Made by a program: the position numbers and the translations under genes. This document shows, one piece after another, positions 34,571-45,380 of a DNA stretch of 64,000 bases. The first letter of the stretch is position 1. Each line of letters opens with the position of its first letter. The notes beneath the pieces were generated by a model that did no database searches, had not been told where the DNA came from, and saw nothing but the letters and a program-made list of their open reading frames with translations. Source of the DNA: Rhodothermales bacterium (GTDB taxonomy: Bacteria > Bacteroidota > Rhodothermia > Rhodothermales > Bin80); contig JAJECE010000011.1 of the NCBI GenBank assembly GCA_022822185.1, forward strand, positions 21,006-85,005, given 5' to 3'.

Positions 34571-36655
34571 TCAGCAGACCACGGAACCAGGCTCGCTCTC
34601 TGAGGCAACCAATGTGAGCGCACCCTCTCTGTCCTCTGCCATGAGAAGCATTCCCTGACTCTCCAGCCCCATCATTCTCCTGGGAGCCAGATTCGCAACC
34701 ACCACAACCGAACGGCCAACCATTTCCTCCGGCACAAAATGCTCGGCAACCCCCGCTAGAATCTGACGGGTTTCATCGCCGAGATCCACTTGCAGTTTCA
34801 GCAATTTTTTTGATTTCGGGATTGGTTCCGCACTGAGAATGCGACCAGCCCGCAGATCCATCTTCACAAAATCATCATAGATGATCGTCGACTTCGCCTT
34901 CGCATATGGAGGCACTGCTGCCGGTTCGGTGGATTCTAATTTTTCTATTTGTGTCTGAATGGTATCGTCCGTTACTTTATGAAAAAGAATTTCTTTCCTG
35001 CCAAGCACATGCCCCGCCGAAAGGGGTGAAGAGGCCGCCTCCAACCAGCCGAGCCCCTCCGAATCACCGGAGTCGGGCAGACTGGACCGCACGCCCTCAA
35101 AGCCTAACATTCCCCGGAGTTTCTCCGCTGAAAACGGAAGCACCGGATCCATCAGCACCGACAAAGCGGCCGCAATCTGCAAGGATACATGAACCGTATT
35201 CGCACACCGGGATCGGTCAGTCTTCCGGGATATCCAGGGAGCCTGGTCGTTGAAGTACTTGTTCCCTAACCTTGCGATATTCATCGTCAAACGCACCGCT
35301 TCGCGGAACCGGAACCGCTCGTAGGCGGCTCCGATCTGCTCCGGGTACGCAGCCAATTCGGCAAGGGCCGCTTCATCTGCCTCCGAAGGATCCGACAGCG
35401 GGGGGACCTTACCGTCAAACTCACGCTCGGCAAAGGTCAGTGCGCGGTTTATAAAGTTACCCAGTATATCCGCCAACTCACTGTTGACGCGCGTCTGAAA
35501 ATCATTCCAGTTAAAATCAGAATCCTTGGACTCCGGGAGCGTACTGGCCAGAACATAGCGTAAAAGATCTGGCGGAAATTCTTCCAGATACTCGTGCAGC
35601 CATACCGCCCATCCCCGGCTCGTAGACAGTTTGCTGCCCTCAATATTCAGGAACTCATTCGCAGGAACCTGATCCGGGACGACATATTCCCCGTATGCCA
35701 TCAACATGGCCGGAAACATCAGGGTATGAAATACGATATTGTCCTTTCCGATAAAATGAATCAATCTTGACCCTTCATCCTGCCAATAGAGCTTCCACAG
35801 CTCTGGATCCCCTTTGCGCTCCGCCCACTCCCGCGTGGACGAAATGTACCCGATGGGTGCATCAAACCACACATAAATCACTTTTCCCTCGGATTCCACA
35901 CCCGCCACATCTGCGGCCTCTCTGGGAACAGGAACCCCCCAGGGGACATCACGGGTGATCGCCCGATCCCGCAACCCGTCGGTAAACCACGCTCCGATCT
36001 GCCCAAGAACATTCGGCTTCCATTCGGGATGACTGGCAATGTACGCTTCCAACCGGCTCTGCCACTCGCCTAAAGGCAAATACCAGTGCGTGGTCGGACG
36101 CAATTCCGGGACTGCATCGGTCAGTGTACTCCGTGGATTTTTGATCTCAGTCGGACTCAGCGATGCACCGCACTTTTCACATTGATCACCATACGCATCA
36201 TCATGGTCACAGGCAGGACAATCGCCATGCACAAAACGGTCGGCAAGAAACACCTTCGCCTCCGGATCATACAGATGCTCTTCACGCCTCAATACAAACT
36301 CACTGGATAGCCTTCGAAAAAAATCCTGGCTGGTGTCTGTGTGAACCTCACGTGTCGTGCGGCTATAGTTGTCAAAACTGATCCCCACCCCCTGAAAACT
36401 GTCCTGAATGAGGGGATGATAACGATCCACAACTTCCTGCGGAGTAATCTTCTCCTGCATTGCCTGCATCACGATTGCCACCCCGTATTCATCGGATCCG
36501 CAGACATAGACCACATCCCGCCCCTGCAACCTCAAATACCGGACATACATATCCGCCGGTAGATATGCACCTGCAAGATGTCCGATGTGCACCGGACCAT
36601 TTGCATATGGTAACGCGGAGGTCACCAATGTGCGCTGAAAAGATGTGTCCGGCAT
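34571..36655 (-). CDS. metG: Methionyl-tRNA synthetase
   Basis: A 694-aa class I synthetase charging initiator and elongator tRNA-Met. HIGH-type motif ANGPVHIGHLAGAYLPAD (18-35), zinc knuckle CPACDHDDAYGDQCEKC (about 145-161), WFDAPIGYISSTREWA, and the KMSKS-equivalent EGSKLSTSRGWAV (about 338-350). The C-terminal 100 residues are an EMAP-II/tRNA-binding domain (KMDLRAGRILSAEPIP, VVVVANLAPRRMMGLES). The start at 36655 is normal. Divergent from hisB. Marks the return from accessory to core DNA. Confidence 0.97.
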   Translation of the reverse strand: MPDTSFQRTLVTSALPYANGPVHIGHLAGAYLPADMYVRYLRLQGRDVVYVCGSDEYGVAIVMQAMQEKITPQEVVDRYHPLIQDSFQGVGISFDNYSRTTREVHTDTSQDFFRRLSSEFVLRREEHLYDPEAKVFLADRFVHGDCPACDHDDAYGDQCEKCGASLSPTEIKNPRSTLTDAVPELRPTTHWYLPLGEWQSRLEAYIASHPEWKPNVLGQIGAWFTDGLRDRAITRDVPWGVPVPREAADVAGVESEGKVIYVWFDAPIGYISSTREWAERKGDPELWKLYWQDEGSRLIHFIGKDNIVFHTLMFPAMLMAYGEYVVPDQVPANEFLNIEGSKLSTSRGWAVWLHEYLEEFPPDLLRYVLASTLPESKDSDFNWNDFQTRVNSELADILGNFINRALTFAEREFDGKVPPLSDPSEADEAALAELAAYPEQIGAAYERFRFREAVRLTMNIARLGNKYFNDQAPWISRKTDRSRCANTVHVSLQIAAALSVLMDPVLPFSAEKLRGMLGFEGVRSSLPDSGDSEGLGWLEAASSPLSAGHVLGRKEILFHKVTDDTIQTQIEKLESTEPAAVPPYAKAKSTIIYDDFVKMDLRAGRILSAEPIPKSKKLLKLQVDLGDETRQILAGVAEHFVPEEMVGRSVVVVANLAPRRMMGLESQGMLLMAEDREGALTLVASESEPGSVVC

Positions 36656-36782
36656 GGGGTATAAGGCTTATCTGCCGTTTAACAAAAACATATCGCTACG
36701 GATCCTGCCCCCATAAATGAGTACTCCCGCGCCAAATTGTGTACTTGTGCGTACAAGGTAAATTCAATCATCTCTCACAGTA

Positions 36783-37385
36783 ATGGAGTCTGTTACTTAT
36801 ACTCGGCAAAGTTTGATCACCCGAAAGACCGGAGAAACCGACATCTCAGTCCGGTTGAATCTTGATGGAACCGGAACTTACAGAAACCAGACGGGCATTG
36901 GATTTCTGGACCATATGCTGGATCTCTTTACAAAACACGGCCAATTTGATCTCACTGTCGAGTGCAGCGGCGATCTGGAGGTGGACGAACACCACACCGT
37001 AGAAGATGTCGGGATCTGCCTTGGTCAGGCACTCCGGAAAGCGCTGGGAAACAAAGCCCATATTGCGCGCTACGGCCATACATACGTGCCAATGGACGAA
37101 ACATTGGTCCGCACGGTGATTGATCTTTCCGGCCGGTTCATACTTTACTTTGAGGGGAAGTTTGACCGTCCAGCCGTTGGCGACCTCCCGACCGAACTGG
37201 TGCAGCATTTCTGGTACAGTTTTGCAGAACATGCACATTGCACCCTGCACATCAGCATCCTCTATGGCATTAATACGCATCACAAGATTGAAGCGATCTT
37301 CAAATCTGTCGGGCGTGCATTAAATATCGCTGTGCAGCGGAACGAAGCAAATTCAAAAATGCCCTCAACCAAAGGAATACTCTAA
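36783..37385 (+). CDS. hisB: Imidazoleglycerol-phosphate dehydratase
   Basis: A 200-aa monofunctional HisB (no phosphatase domain), sixth step of histidine synthesis. Metal-binding histidine clusters are GFLDHMLDLFTKHGQFDL, DEHHTVEDVGICLGQAL (about 70-86), EHAHCTLHISILYG and NTHHKIEAIFKSVGRAL (about 160-185). First gene of hisB-proC-hisH-hisA-hisF. A near-palindromic stretch (CTTGTGCGTACAAG, 36746-36759) lies 24 bp upstream and could be an operator; this is speculative. Confidence 0.96.
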   Translation: MESVTYTRQSLITRKTGETDISVRLNLDGTGTYRNQTGIGFLDHMLDLFTKHGQFDLTVECSGDLEVDEHHTVEDVGICLGQALRKALGNKAHIARYGHTYVPMDETLVRTVIDLSGRFILYFEGKFDRPAVGDLPTELVQHFWYSFAEHAHCTLHISILYGINTHHKIEAIFKSVGRALNIAVQRNEANSKMPSTKGIL

Positions 37386-37388
37386 AAC

Positions 37389-38210
37389 ATGTCTTTAATT
37401 CATCAAAACATCGCCGTTATCGGTGCAGGTAATATCGGCCGTGCACTCGTCAGAGGATTAATCACGGGCGGACATATTGATCCATCAAAGGTTCGGGCAA
37501 CCCGCCGCAACCAAAATTCACTGGATATTCTGCAAGAAAAGTTACCCGGAGTATCCCTGGGGACGGACAACAAGGAAGCGGTTAAAGGCGCTTCGGTGAT
37601 CGTATTGGCAGTAAAACCTGCAAACTGGCTGGCCGTTGTTGAAGAAATCCGTGAATTCACGGAACCGGATACGCTGATTGTGTCCGTCCTCGCCGGTCTC
37701 ACAACTGCTCGTATTGCACAGGAATTCCCTGCGAATCAGCCGGTGATCCGTACTATGCCGAACACGCCGATGATGGTATATCAGGGAGCAACGGCCGTCT
37801 GCGCAGGGGATTCGGCCTCCGATGAACACCTTCAGCTGGTTCGCGAAATGTTTGAAGCCGTTGGAAGAGTCGAGAAAGTGCCGGAATATCTGATGGATGC
37901 GGTCACTGGACTCAGCGGTAGTGGTCCGGCCTACGTCTACATGCTGATTGAAGCCCTGACCGATGCCGGCGTAAAGCAGGGACTCCCCCGCTCAACCGCA
38001 TTCAGATTGACCAAACAAACAGTACTGGGAGCAGCAAAACTCGCAGATCAAACCGACAAGCATCCGGCAATCCTGCGTGACGAAGTGACCACACCCGGTG
38101 GAACCTCTATCGCAGCAATTGCGGAATTAGAACAACATGGCCTGCGCACAATGTTCATCCACGCGGTCGCGACCGCGACGGAGCGCTCCAAGGAACTCAG
38201 TGGTAATTGA
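37389..38210 (+). CDS. proC: Pyrroline-5-carboxylate reductase
   Basis: A 273-aa NAD(P)H-dependent enzyme, last step of proline synthesis. Rossmann motif IAVIGAGNIGRALVRGLI (8-25), VIRTMPNTPMMVYQGATAV, and the C-terminal signature DEVTTPGGTSIAAIAELEQHGL. It lies 3 bp after hisB and 12 bp before hisH, so it is embedded in the his operon. This is an unusual but functionally harmless insertion linking proline and histidine supply. Confidence 0.96.
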   Translation: MSLIHQNIAVIGAGNIGRALVRGLITGGHIDPSKVRATRRNQNSLDILQEKLPGVSLGTDNKEAVKGASVIVLAVKPANWLAVVEEIREFTEPDTLIVSVLAGLTTARIAQEFPANQPVIRTMPNTPMMVYQGATAVCAGDSASDEHLQLVREMFEAVGRVEKVPEYLMDAVTGLSGSGPAYVYMLIEALTDAGVKQGLPRSTAFRLTKQTVLGAAKLADQTDKHPAILRDEVTTPGGTSIAAIAELEQHGLRTMFIHAVATATERSKELSGN

Positions 38211-38222
38211 GGCTTCCCACCC

Positions 38223-38834
38223 ATGATCACCATCATTGACTACGGTATCGGGAATCTGCATTCCATTGAACGGGCGTTTCAGCATGTTACATCGGAGGTT
38301 ATCCGTACGGATAATCCCAAGGCTATTCAGCAGGCGGAACGACTGGTACTGCCCGGTGTCGGTGCCTTCGGTGCCTGTATCCAGGAAGTAAGAAAGAGAG
38401 GATTGGAACAGCCAATCCAAGAGGCAACTGCCCGCGGAGTACCATTCCTGGGAATTTGTGTAGGGATGCAGATGCTCTTTGAATCCAGTTCAGAAAAAGG
38501 CTGGCACACCGGACTGGGATTACTGAAAGGAAATATTGAAGCATTGAAACCAAAGAATTCAACCCTGAAGATTCCCCACATGGGATGGAATGTGATTTTG
38601 CCTGTGCAGGTCACTCCTCTGCTGTACAAATTGCCCGAAGATGCAAACTGCTATTTTGCACATTCATTCTTCGCAAATATCACCAATCCACAGGAGGTAG
38701 TTGCGTATACGGAGTACGGAGACATTCTCCCGGCAGTCGTAGGTCAAGACAACATCTACGGTGTGCAATTTCATCCTGAGAAGAGTCATGATGTGGGGCT
38801 TCGGATTTTGTCAAATTTTGCTCAACTCGTATGA
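38223..38834 (+). CDS. hisH: Imidazole glycerol phosphate synthase, glutaminase subunit
   Basis: A 203-aa class I glutamine amidotransferase that supplies ammonia to HisF. Nucleophile Cys is in PFLGICVGMQMLFE (about 78-91), His/Glu in GVQFHPEKSHDVG (about 178-190), oxyanion region LPGVGAFGACI. It overlaps hisA by 4 bp (ATGA, 38831-38834). Confidence 0.96.
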   Translation: MITIIDYGIGNLHSIERAFQHVTSEVIRTDNPKAIQQAERLVLPGVGAFGACIQEVRKRGLEQPIQEATARGVPFLGICVGMQMLFESSSEKGWHTGLGLLKGNIEALKPKNSTLKIPHMGWNVILPVQVTPLLYKLPEDANCYFAHSFFANITNPQEVVAYTEYGDILPAVVGQDNIYGVQFHPEKSHDVGLRILSNFAQLV

Positions 38835-39577
38835 TTATCCCGGTTCCAGCGATTGATATTCTCAATGGATGCTGTGTGCGCCTGATGCAGGGGGCATACG
38901 ATCAGGTCACCAACTATCACAAAGATCCGTTGATGGTTGCACGGCAATGGGAAGCCCAGGGAGCAACGCTGCTGCATGTAGTCGACCTTGATGCGGCAAG
39001 ATCTGGAGGCAAAAAGAATAATATCGCAGTCATTGCCTCCATCGCAAAACACGTATCCATTCCAGTTCAAACCGGCGGCGGCATCCGTTCTAGTTCAGAT
39101 GTCACCCGTATCCTTGATCTGGGAGTTCATCGTGCCATCATGGGCACTGCTGCCGTTGGCGATCCCTCGCTCGTCGGTACAATGGTCGAAAAATACGGAC
39201 CGGATCGTGTTGCAGTTGGTATTGATGCAGAGGCAGGTGAGGTGCGCGTGAGTGGATGGCTTGAAGGGACGGGGCTGCCTGCTTTTGAATTTGCAAAGCA
39301 GATGGAGCGGTATGGAGTACGCCGTATTATCTATACTGACATCCGCCGCGACGGCACGATGACCGGCCCCAATCTGAACGCGTATCGCACCTTAGGCATG
39401 CAACTTGAATCGGCACGACTGATGGCAAGCGGAGGCGTATCCGGGCCAAAAGATCTGAATGCCTTGCACGAACTGGAGTCTTTCAGAGTGGATTCGGTCA
39501 TCATTGGTCGTGCACTCTATGAGGGCAAATTTTCAGAGCATACTCTCTGGCCGGAAGGATTAAGACGATGCCCCTAG
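38831..39577 (+). CDS. hisA: ProFAR isomerase
   Basis: A 248-aa (beta/alpha)8 barrel converting ProFAR to [24 protein letters not shown] opens with the catalytic Asp8 equivalent; [27 protein letters not shown] and [15 protein letters not shown] (second catalytic Asp) follow. It overlaps both hisH and hisF (10 bp). Confidence 0.96.
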   Translation: MIIPVPAIDILNGCCVRLMQGAYDQVTNYHKDPLMVARQWEAQGATLLHVVDLDAARSGGKKNNIAVIASIAKHVSIPVQTGGGIRSSSDVTRILDLGVHRAIMGTAAVGDPSLVGTMVEKYGPDRVAVGIDAEAGEVRVSGWLEGTGLPAFEFAKQMERYGVRRIIYTDIRRDGTMTGPNLNAYRTLGMQLESARLMASGGVSGPKDLNALHELESFRVDSVIIGRALYEGKFSEHTLWPEGLRRCP

Positions 39578-40332
39578 CCAAACGGATTATCCCCTGTCTG
39601 GACGTAGATCAAGGGCGTGTCGTGAAAGGGATCCAGTTTGTGGATCTCGTTGATGCCGGAGATCCCCTGGAACAGGCGCACGTATATAACGAGGAAGGTG
39701 CTGATGAACTTGTCTTCCTGGATATTACAGCAACCCATGAAGGACGTGACATTATGCATGATGTCGTCCGTCAGACGGCGGAGCAGATTTTTATCCCGCT
39801 GACGGTTGGTGGAGGCATTCGAACTCTGGAGGACATGCGCAAAATGCTTCACGCCGGCGCCGATAAGGTCGCCATCAACTCCGCGGCAATCCGTACCCCC
39901 AATCTTATTACCGAATGTGCAGAGGCATTCGGTGCGCAATGTGTAGTTGTTGCAATTGACATGAAGCGGCGGCCCCAGGGAGGCTGGGAGGTCTACACGC
40001 ATGGAGGCCGCCGAGCCACAGGGATTGATGGACTTGAATGGGCCAAAGAAGCCCAGTCACGGGGAGCCGGCGAATTACTGGTTACTTCCATGGATCGGGA
40101 TGGCACCCAGATTGGATATGATCTAGACCTGTTGAAGCGACTAGACGATTTAGTGCAACTCCCCGTGATCGCATCAGGTGGTGCGGGCACACTTGAGCAT
40201 TTACTTGATGCTCTGCTGATCGGGCGTGCTCATGCGGTTCTCGCTGCATCCATGTTCCACTTTAAACAGGTCACGATCATGCAGGTCAAGCAATTCCTTC
40301 ATGATCACGGGATTATCGTCAGATTTATTTGA
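39568..40332 (+). CDS. hisF: Imidazole glycerol phosphate synthase, cyclase subunit
   Basis: A 254-aa barrel paralogous to HisA that uses HisH ammonia to form IGP and [24 protein letters not shown] (catalytic Asp11), [27 protein letters not shown] and [17 protein letters not shown] (Asp130 equivalent) are present. Last gene of the his cluster. hisG, hisD, hisC, hisI/E are not in the window. Confidence 0.97.
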   Translation: MPLAKRIIPCLDVDQGRVVKGIQFVDLVDAGDPLEQAHVYNEEGADELVFLDITATHEGRDIMHDVVRQTAEQIFIPLTVGGGIRTLEDMRKMLHAGADKVAINSAAIRTPNLITECAEAFGAQCVVVAIDMKRRPQGGWEVYTHGGRRATGIDGLEWAKEAQSRGAGELLVTSMDRDGTQIGYDLDLLKRLDDLVQLPVIASGGAGTLEHLLDALLIGRAHAVLAASMFHFKQVTIMQVKQFLHDHGIIVRFI

Positions 40333-40768
40333 GACTATCGGCAGCACAAGGTGTGGAATTTTTGCCTGGAGCCATCTCAGATCCAATGTATGGGAATATG
40401 CATATCACAATCTTGAAGGATTGTGCACCATCTGGAAGATGCTCACCAATGTTGAGCATCCGCGAGACGTACAGCGACTACCGGCAAGTCGGTGAGAGGC
40501 TGTTTCACACAATACGTAACGGCGTGCAGGGCGGATTGAACTGACGCAGGGGAATGGAGTCGCTGGCAGAAGTCGGATTTCCGAGCGCAGAGCATGCCAA
40601 TGTAGTCTAGGTTTGGCAAAGCGATGCCGCCGCCATCCCAGTTGTCCCTAGACAAAACTTGGCCCTATGTGTCTGGACGCTATGGCACAATGTCATATTT
40701 TCAGGTGGAATTGTATCTACTCAGATCAGAATTTGTGAATCAAAGGCAAATATCTTATTCTGGTTCCT
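40333..40768. other. 436-bp region without recognisable gene
   Basis: Only short frames on either strand. An imperfect inverted stretch, GATGCTCACCAATGTTGAGCATC (40437-40459; GATGCTCA pairs with TGAGCATC), could fold and may end the his transcript, but no T run follows. Confidence 0.4.
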
Positions 40769-43432
40769 ATGTTCCTGCGCCACTCACTTTTTTCTTTTCT
40801 ACTCGCTTTGGTGGCATGTCAGCCTCCTGAGTCCACAGCCCCCACCATTCTGAGTTCTTCGGATCTTCCAGAATATGAACACATTCTGGATCATGCCGGG
40901 ATCATCAGTAACTGGACGGAAGAATTCTATCATCACGGCCTGCAAATCTATCGCACCAATTGTTTTTCCTGCCACGGAACCCCCGGTATCCAGGGCACAC
41001 TCCCCAATTCGCGGCAATTCTGGAAGGATTCTTTCAAGTATGGGAATGATCCGCTCTCTCTCTACAATACACTCACACTAGGGCGTGAATTTATGCCGCC
41101 GCAGTCACAGCTTACTCCGCAGGAAAAGTATGCGGTAATTCTATATCTCCGGGAAGAATTTCTGCGTGATCAAAATCCAGATGCGTTCTTTGAGATTACT
41201 CCCTCTTATCTGGATCAACTTCCAAAAGGAACTTCCCTCGGCCCCGAACCAGTTCAAAGCACCCCGTGGAAAGTGATGGATTACGGCAGGTTCTTGATGC
41301 GAACCTATGAGATTGCAGATGCATCCGATGGACCAAAGGGCATCAACCGTCGAGGCAGCCCCATTCCCAATGAAAATTTTCTTGACCGGAATTTTGCATA
41401 CAAGGGCATCGCAATCCGGCTTGATCCGGGAAGCGGTGGTATTGCAGCCGGGAATGCCTTTGTCCTGTTTGACCATGACCTCATGCGCATGGCCGCTTAC
41501 TGGACCGAGAAAGGCTTCATTGATTGGGAAGACATCCTGCTGGATGACCAGCATAACGTCTTCCCCCGGATTGTAGGAGAATTACATGTTGAGACGGCCA
41601 TGGCACCAGGCTGGGTTAACCCGGCTACAGGTTCGGCAGAAGACCCGCGCTTTCGTGCAGTAGACGGCCGTCAGTTTGGCCCTCTGCCCCGAAAATGGAC
41701 GCACTACAAGGGCCTGTATGTACACGATGAAGATGTCATTCTCCATTACACCGTTGGAATGTCCCGAGTTCTTGAGTCATTTGGTTTGGAAGCAGATACC
41801 CTATTAACTCGAACACTGAATATTACCGGAGTTACACGCCCCCTGACTCTCCATGCAGCCCCTGACAGCATAAAATTGACCGTCATTGCTTCTGTTGAGG
41901 GAATGTCTGAAGAGATACTCCGACAGGAAAATGGGATCCACCAGATCACCATCACTGCGGATGCCAACCTGAAATTGATCTATGGGGCCACTGGTGCTAC
42001 TTCTGCTCCGCCAGATAATCTTGCACAGTATACACGGGGAGGCCCACCTGTTGAGTCTCCTGTACTTGAAGCGCCTATTCTCTCTGGAACCGGAGAAGGC
42101 TACACTGCGGATGTCCTTGCGCTTCCTTTGGAGAATCCCTGGAAAAGCAGGGTGCGTCCCACTGCGATTGATTTTTTGAATGGCGGGGACGATGCCGTCA
42201 TAACAACAATAGACGGTGAGGTCTGGCACCTGTCGGGAATTGCCCGGCAGTCCGGGTTTATTGAATGGCGTCGTGTTGCCTCTGGACTCTTCCAGCCACT
42301 GGGAATCCGGGTGGTGAATGGGGGTATCTATGTGGGCAGTCGCAATCAGATTGCCCGCCTGCACGATTTGAATGGAGATGGCCAAACCGATTACTATGAG
42401 AGTTTCAATAATGACCATCAGGTCACCGAACACTTTCATGAATTTGCAATGGGTTTGCAAACCGATGAGGAAGGGAATTTTTACTATGCAAAGAGCGCCC
42501 GACACGCCCGTCCTGCACTCATTCCTCACCACGGCACGCTCATTCGTGTGAGCGCAGATGGCCGGAAAAGCACCCTGATCGCCAAAGGGTTCCGGGCAGC
42601 GAACGGCGTGACGATCAATCCCGATGGTACATTCATGGTTACCGATCAGGAAGGACACTGGAATCCGATGAACCGAATCAATATCGTTGAACCTGGGGGG
42701 TTCTACGGCAACATGTACGGATACGGAGCCCCCGCCGACTCTTCGGATGATGCAATGGAGTCTCCTCTGGTATGGATTGACATGAAATATGACCGCTCAC
42801 CTGCCGAACCGCTCTGGGCAACGAGTAATCGCTGGGGTCCACTTTCCAATAAACTTCTCAGTTTCTCCTACGGGTACGGTCGTATATTTCTTGTAATGCT
42901 GCAATCGGTGGGAGAGATGGAGCAGGCTGGAATTGTGCAGCTGCCTCTGGATGATTTTCCGACTGGTCTGATGCGGGGGCGCATGAATCCTGTGGACGGC
43001 CAACTCTATGTCGTTGGGATGTCAGCTTGGGCCACCAGTCAGATGATCCAAACCGGCGGTCTCTACCGCATTCGGTATGCCGGCGGCGCGGTACGTATGC
43101 CCGCGTCTATGCGTGTGCTTGCGGGAGCGGTTGAACTCTCTTTCACCTCTTTACTTGAAGAGACATCTGCAACTCGGGCGAGCAACTACAAAGTCCACAC
43201 CTGGGATCTTGAGCGTTCACGCCGTTATGGATCTGATCGCTACAATACTCGTAGGCTGCGAATCGCTGGAGTATCTCTCCAAGATTCGACCGTTACATTG
43301 AGTCTTCCCGGCCTGAAACCAACCTGGATCCTCGAAATCACCTACGACCTCTTGGATACCAACGGGACCGCTTTTGATGGGGCCATCCAGAGCACGGTCT
43401 ATGCCACCGAGGGAAGTCAAGTTATCAATTAG
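40769..43432 (+). CDS. Large cytochrome c / beta-propeller lipoprotein
   Basis: An 887-aa exported lipoprotein. FLLALVACQPPE gives the lipobox (Cys17). A cytochrome c domain follows with heme motif CFSCH (about 71) and distal Met region REFMPPQSQLT. Residues about 165-400 form a DUF6797-like beta domain (YGRFLMRTYE, NFAYKGIAIRLDPGSGG, VDGRQFGPLPRKWTHYKGLYVH). The rest is a beta-propeller resembling PQQ/sorbosone dehydrogenases (PLGIRVVNGGIYVGSRNQI, FRAANGVTINPDGTFMVTDQ, NRINIVEPGGFYGNMYG). It probably acts on sugars or alcohols at the outer membrane/periplasm, passing electrons through heme. Substrate unknown. Pairs functionally with the heme protein at 45381-48011. Confidence 0.8.
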   Translation: MFLRHSLFSFLLALVACQPPESTAPTILSSSDLPEYEHILDHAGIISNWTEEFYHHGLQIYRTNCFSCHGTPGIQGTLPNSRQFWKDSFKYGNDPLSLYNTLTLGREFMPPQSQLTPQEKYAVILYLREEFLRDQNPDAFFEITPSYLDQLPKGTSLGPEPVQSTPWKVMDYGRFLMRTYEIADASDGPKGINRRGSPIPNENFLDRNFAYKGIAIRLDPGSGGIAAGNAFVLFDHDLMRMAAYWTEKGFIDWEDILLDDQHNVFPRIVGELHVETAMAPGWVNPATGSAEDPRFRAVDGRQFGPLPRKWTHYKGLYVHDEDVILHYTVGMSRVLESFGLEADTLLTRTLNITGVTRPLTLHAAPDSIKLTVIASVEGMSEEILRQENGIHQITITADANLKLIYGATGATSAPPDNLAQYTRGGPPVESPVLEAPILSGTGEGYTADVLALPLENPWKSRVRPTAIDFLNGGDDAVITTIDGEVWHLSGIARQSGFIEWRRVASGLFQPLGIRVVNGGIYVGSRNQIARLHDLNGDGQTDYYESFNNDHQVTEHFHEFAMGLQTDEEGNFYYAKSARHARPALIPHHGTLIRVSADGRKSTLIAKGFRAANGVTINPDGTFMVTDQEGHWNPMNRINIVEPGGFYGNMYGYGAPADSSDDAMESPLVWIDMKYDRSPAEPLWATSNRWGPLSNKLLSFSYGYGRIFLVMLQSVGEMEQAGIVQLPLDDFPTGLMRGRMNPVDGQLYVVGMSAWATSQMIQTGGLYRIRYAGGAVRMPASMRVLAGAVELSFTSLLEETSATRASNYKVHTWDLERSRRYGSDRYNTRRLRIAGVSLQDSTVTLSLPGLKPTWILEITYDLLDTNGTAFDGAIQSTVYATEGSQVIN

Positions 43433-43576
43433 GTGAGGGGGATTGATTGGGTTTGGCTCCCGGATTTACGGGAAGACAGGGATATGACCGTCAACCCTTG
43501 CTATAGCAATTGTCCTCTGCGGAACATCAGATTCATCTATTGGGCATTAGGCAACTCCATTTTACCCTGTTAGATC

Positions 43577-43873
43577 ATGCTTGGAACAATTGAAATATCA
43601 ATTTTGATCGGTTTTTTGACCCTTGATGGGTTCATCATCGCATTTTTACGCTCAACTTCCAAAATAAACAAACATCTTGATGGGGTAATCGACATGGTCA
43701 TGCAGATGCGTACCGAAATGCGCGAAGGTTATGACAAACTATGTACTGAAATGCGCAAAGGTTATGACAAATCGTGTACCGAGTCTCATAGCGGTTTCAG
43801 GGAAACACGCAAGGATCTCCACAATATTGACAACCGCTTATCACGTTTAGAGGGATTCACACATGGTAGATGA
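43577..43873 (+). CDS. Small membrane-anchored coiled-coil protein
   Basis: A 98-aa protein with an N-terminal membrane segment (IEISILIGFLTLDGFIIAFL) and a helical tail holding two near-identical copies of a TEMRxGYDKxC unit (about residues 48-70), ending with a coiled coil DLHNIDNRLSRLEGF. Such tails are common in small bacterial proteins of unknown role. The repeat is also present at DNA level (33-bp units with few changes). Confidence 0.6.
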   Translation: MLGTIEISILIGFLTLDGFIIAFLRSTSKINKHLDGVIDMVMQMRTEMREGYDKLCTEMRKGYDKSCTESHSGFRETRKDLHNIDNRLSRLEGFTHGR

Positions 43874-44056
43874 TTCAAACTCTTTGTCCAGGAGAATGTC
43901 CAGTACTAACTTCATGAGGCAAAAAACATCTACCATATCCGTGGATTGACCGGAGCAGATCCTGGTATGTGTTGTGCCAACCAGAAAAAACTGGGTGCTC
44001 AAAGTTCCATGATTGGAAAATTTTGAAAGTGACTCATAGGACATTATCAGCATCTG

Positions 44057-45336
44057 ATGAGATTCGCGTCTATCTTTTTAACACTTTTCCTCCTGTCACC
44101 CAAACTTTCATGTCTTGTCGGGGCGCAAGACATTGAGCAATTACGGCTGTCGGCTGAGCAGGGAGATGAAGCGAGTCAATTCAAACTGGATGTCATGTAC
44201 GATAACGGTACTGATGTCCAAAAAGATGATCAGGAAGCGGCAAAATGGTATGAACTAGCCGCAGAACAGGGAAACGAGAAAACCAATCCCCGCCTTTGCG
44301 AACTCTACGCCTTCGGTGATATTGCAATCCGAAATTACGAAGAATCAATAAAATGGTGCAAGTCAGCTGCCAAAAATGGACATACTTTGGCACATGAAGT
44401 CGGGAAAGCACTCATGTACCACCATGGTATAGATGCTAAACCAAATCTCCGAAAAGCGAGAAGATAGTACCAAAAAGCCGCCCAAAAGGGCTATGCACCA
44501 GCTCAAGTAGAATTAGGGAATATCCTTGATCGCCTTGGACCTCGCTTTTTGGACCAAACCCTTGGGAAGCAATAGAATGGTACGAGTTAGCTGCTGAGCA
44601 AGAATACGTCCAGACTTATGTTGCGCTGGGGGAATATCACATGGATAAAGGATTCTATTTCACTGCCGAGAAATGGTGCCGACTAGCTGCTGAACAGGGG
44701 CATATTGAGACTCAGTTTAGACTGGGCGCCTTATATCTTGCTTTGGGCAAAGAATCATTACATCAAGATAAACTGGAAGCAGTAAAATGGTATCGGCTTG
44801 CTGCCGAAAATGGAAAGACTGCCGCTCAGACTATTCTGGGATTCATGTATGATGTCGGAGAAGCCGTCCCCGAAGATGACCAAGAGGCCGTAAAATGGTA
44901 CCAACTTGCCGCGGAACAGGGCCATGCCCCGGCTCAATATGGTTTGGGAAAAATGTACGATAGAGGCGAGGGAGTCCCCGAAGATGATCAAAAGGCCATA
45001 AAATGGTACCAACTTGCCGCCGAACAGGGAGAAGTCAAAGCGCAGGCCAGCCTCGGGAAAATGTATGCAAATGGAGAAAGAGTACCGAAAGATTATCTGA
45101 CAGCATATGCCTGGATGAATATTGCCGCTACAGGGAGAGACCCGGAAATTATTGATGCGAAGAACAAGATCCGGTCAGCCATGACGTATGATCAAGTGGC
45201 TGCTGCGCAAAAACTCTCGAATGAGATCTTCAGCCGCCTTGAACCTGAAAATTCACAAGCGGTGGATTCCTCCATGCCGGATTTGGAATCCGATCAACTT
45301 GAATTTCACTCGGATTTAAAATCTATTCGGATTTGA
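44057..45336 (+). pseudogene. Sel1-repeat secreted protein, broken
   Basis: A signal peptide (MRFASIFLTLFLLSPKLSCLVGA) is followed by about nine Sel1/TPR-like units of the form AxKWYxLAAEQGxAxAQxxLGxMYxxG. An in-frame TAG at 44465-44467 ends the first part (136 aa); the same frame continues as YQKAAQKGYAPAQVELGNIL. A frameshift near 44550-44565 then moves the coding sequence into the frame of NPWEAIEWYELAAEQEYV and MDKGFYFTAEKWCRLAAEQG (on to 45336). The gene therefore has two lesions. Late units are near-identical to each other (EDDQEAVKWYQLAAEQGHA / EDDQKAIKWYQLAAEQGEV). Sel1 proteins usually mediate protein-protein contacts. Confidence 0.82.
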
Positions 45337-45380
45337 TCCTATGCCATAACGCGGCATGGCATCCTCCATTTGCGCCCGAC

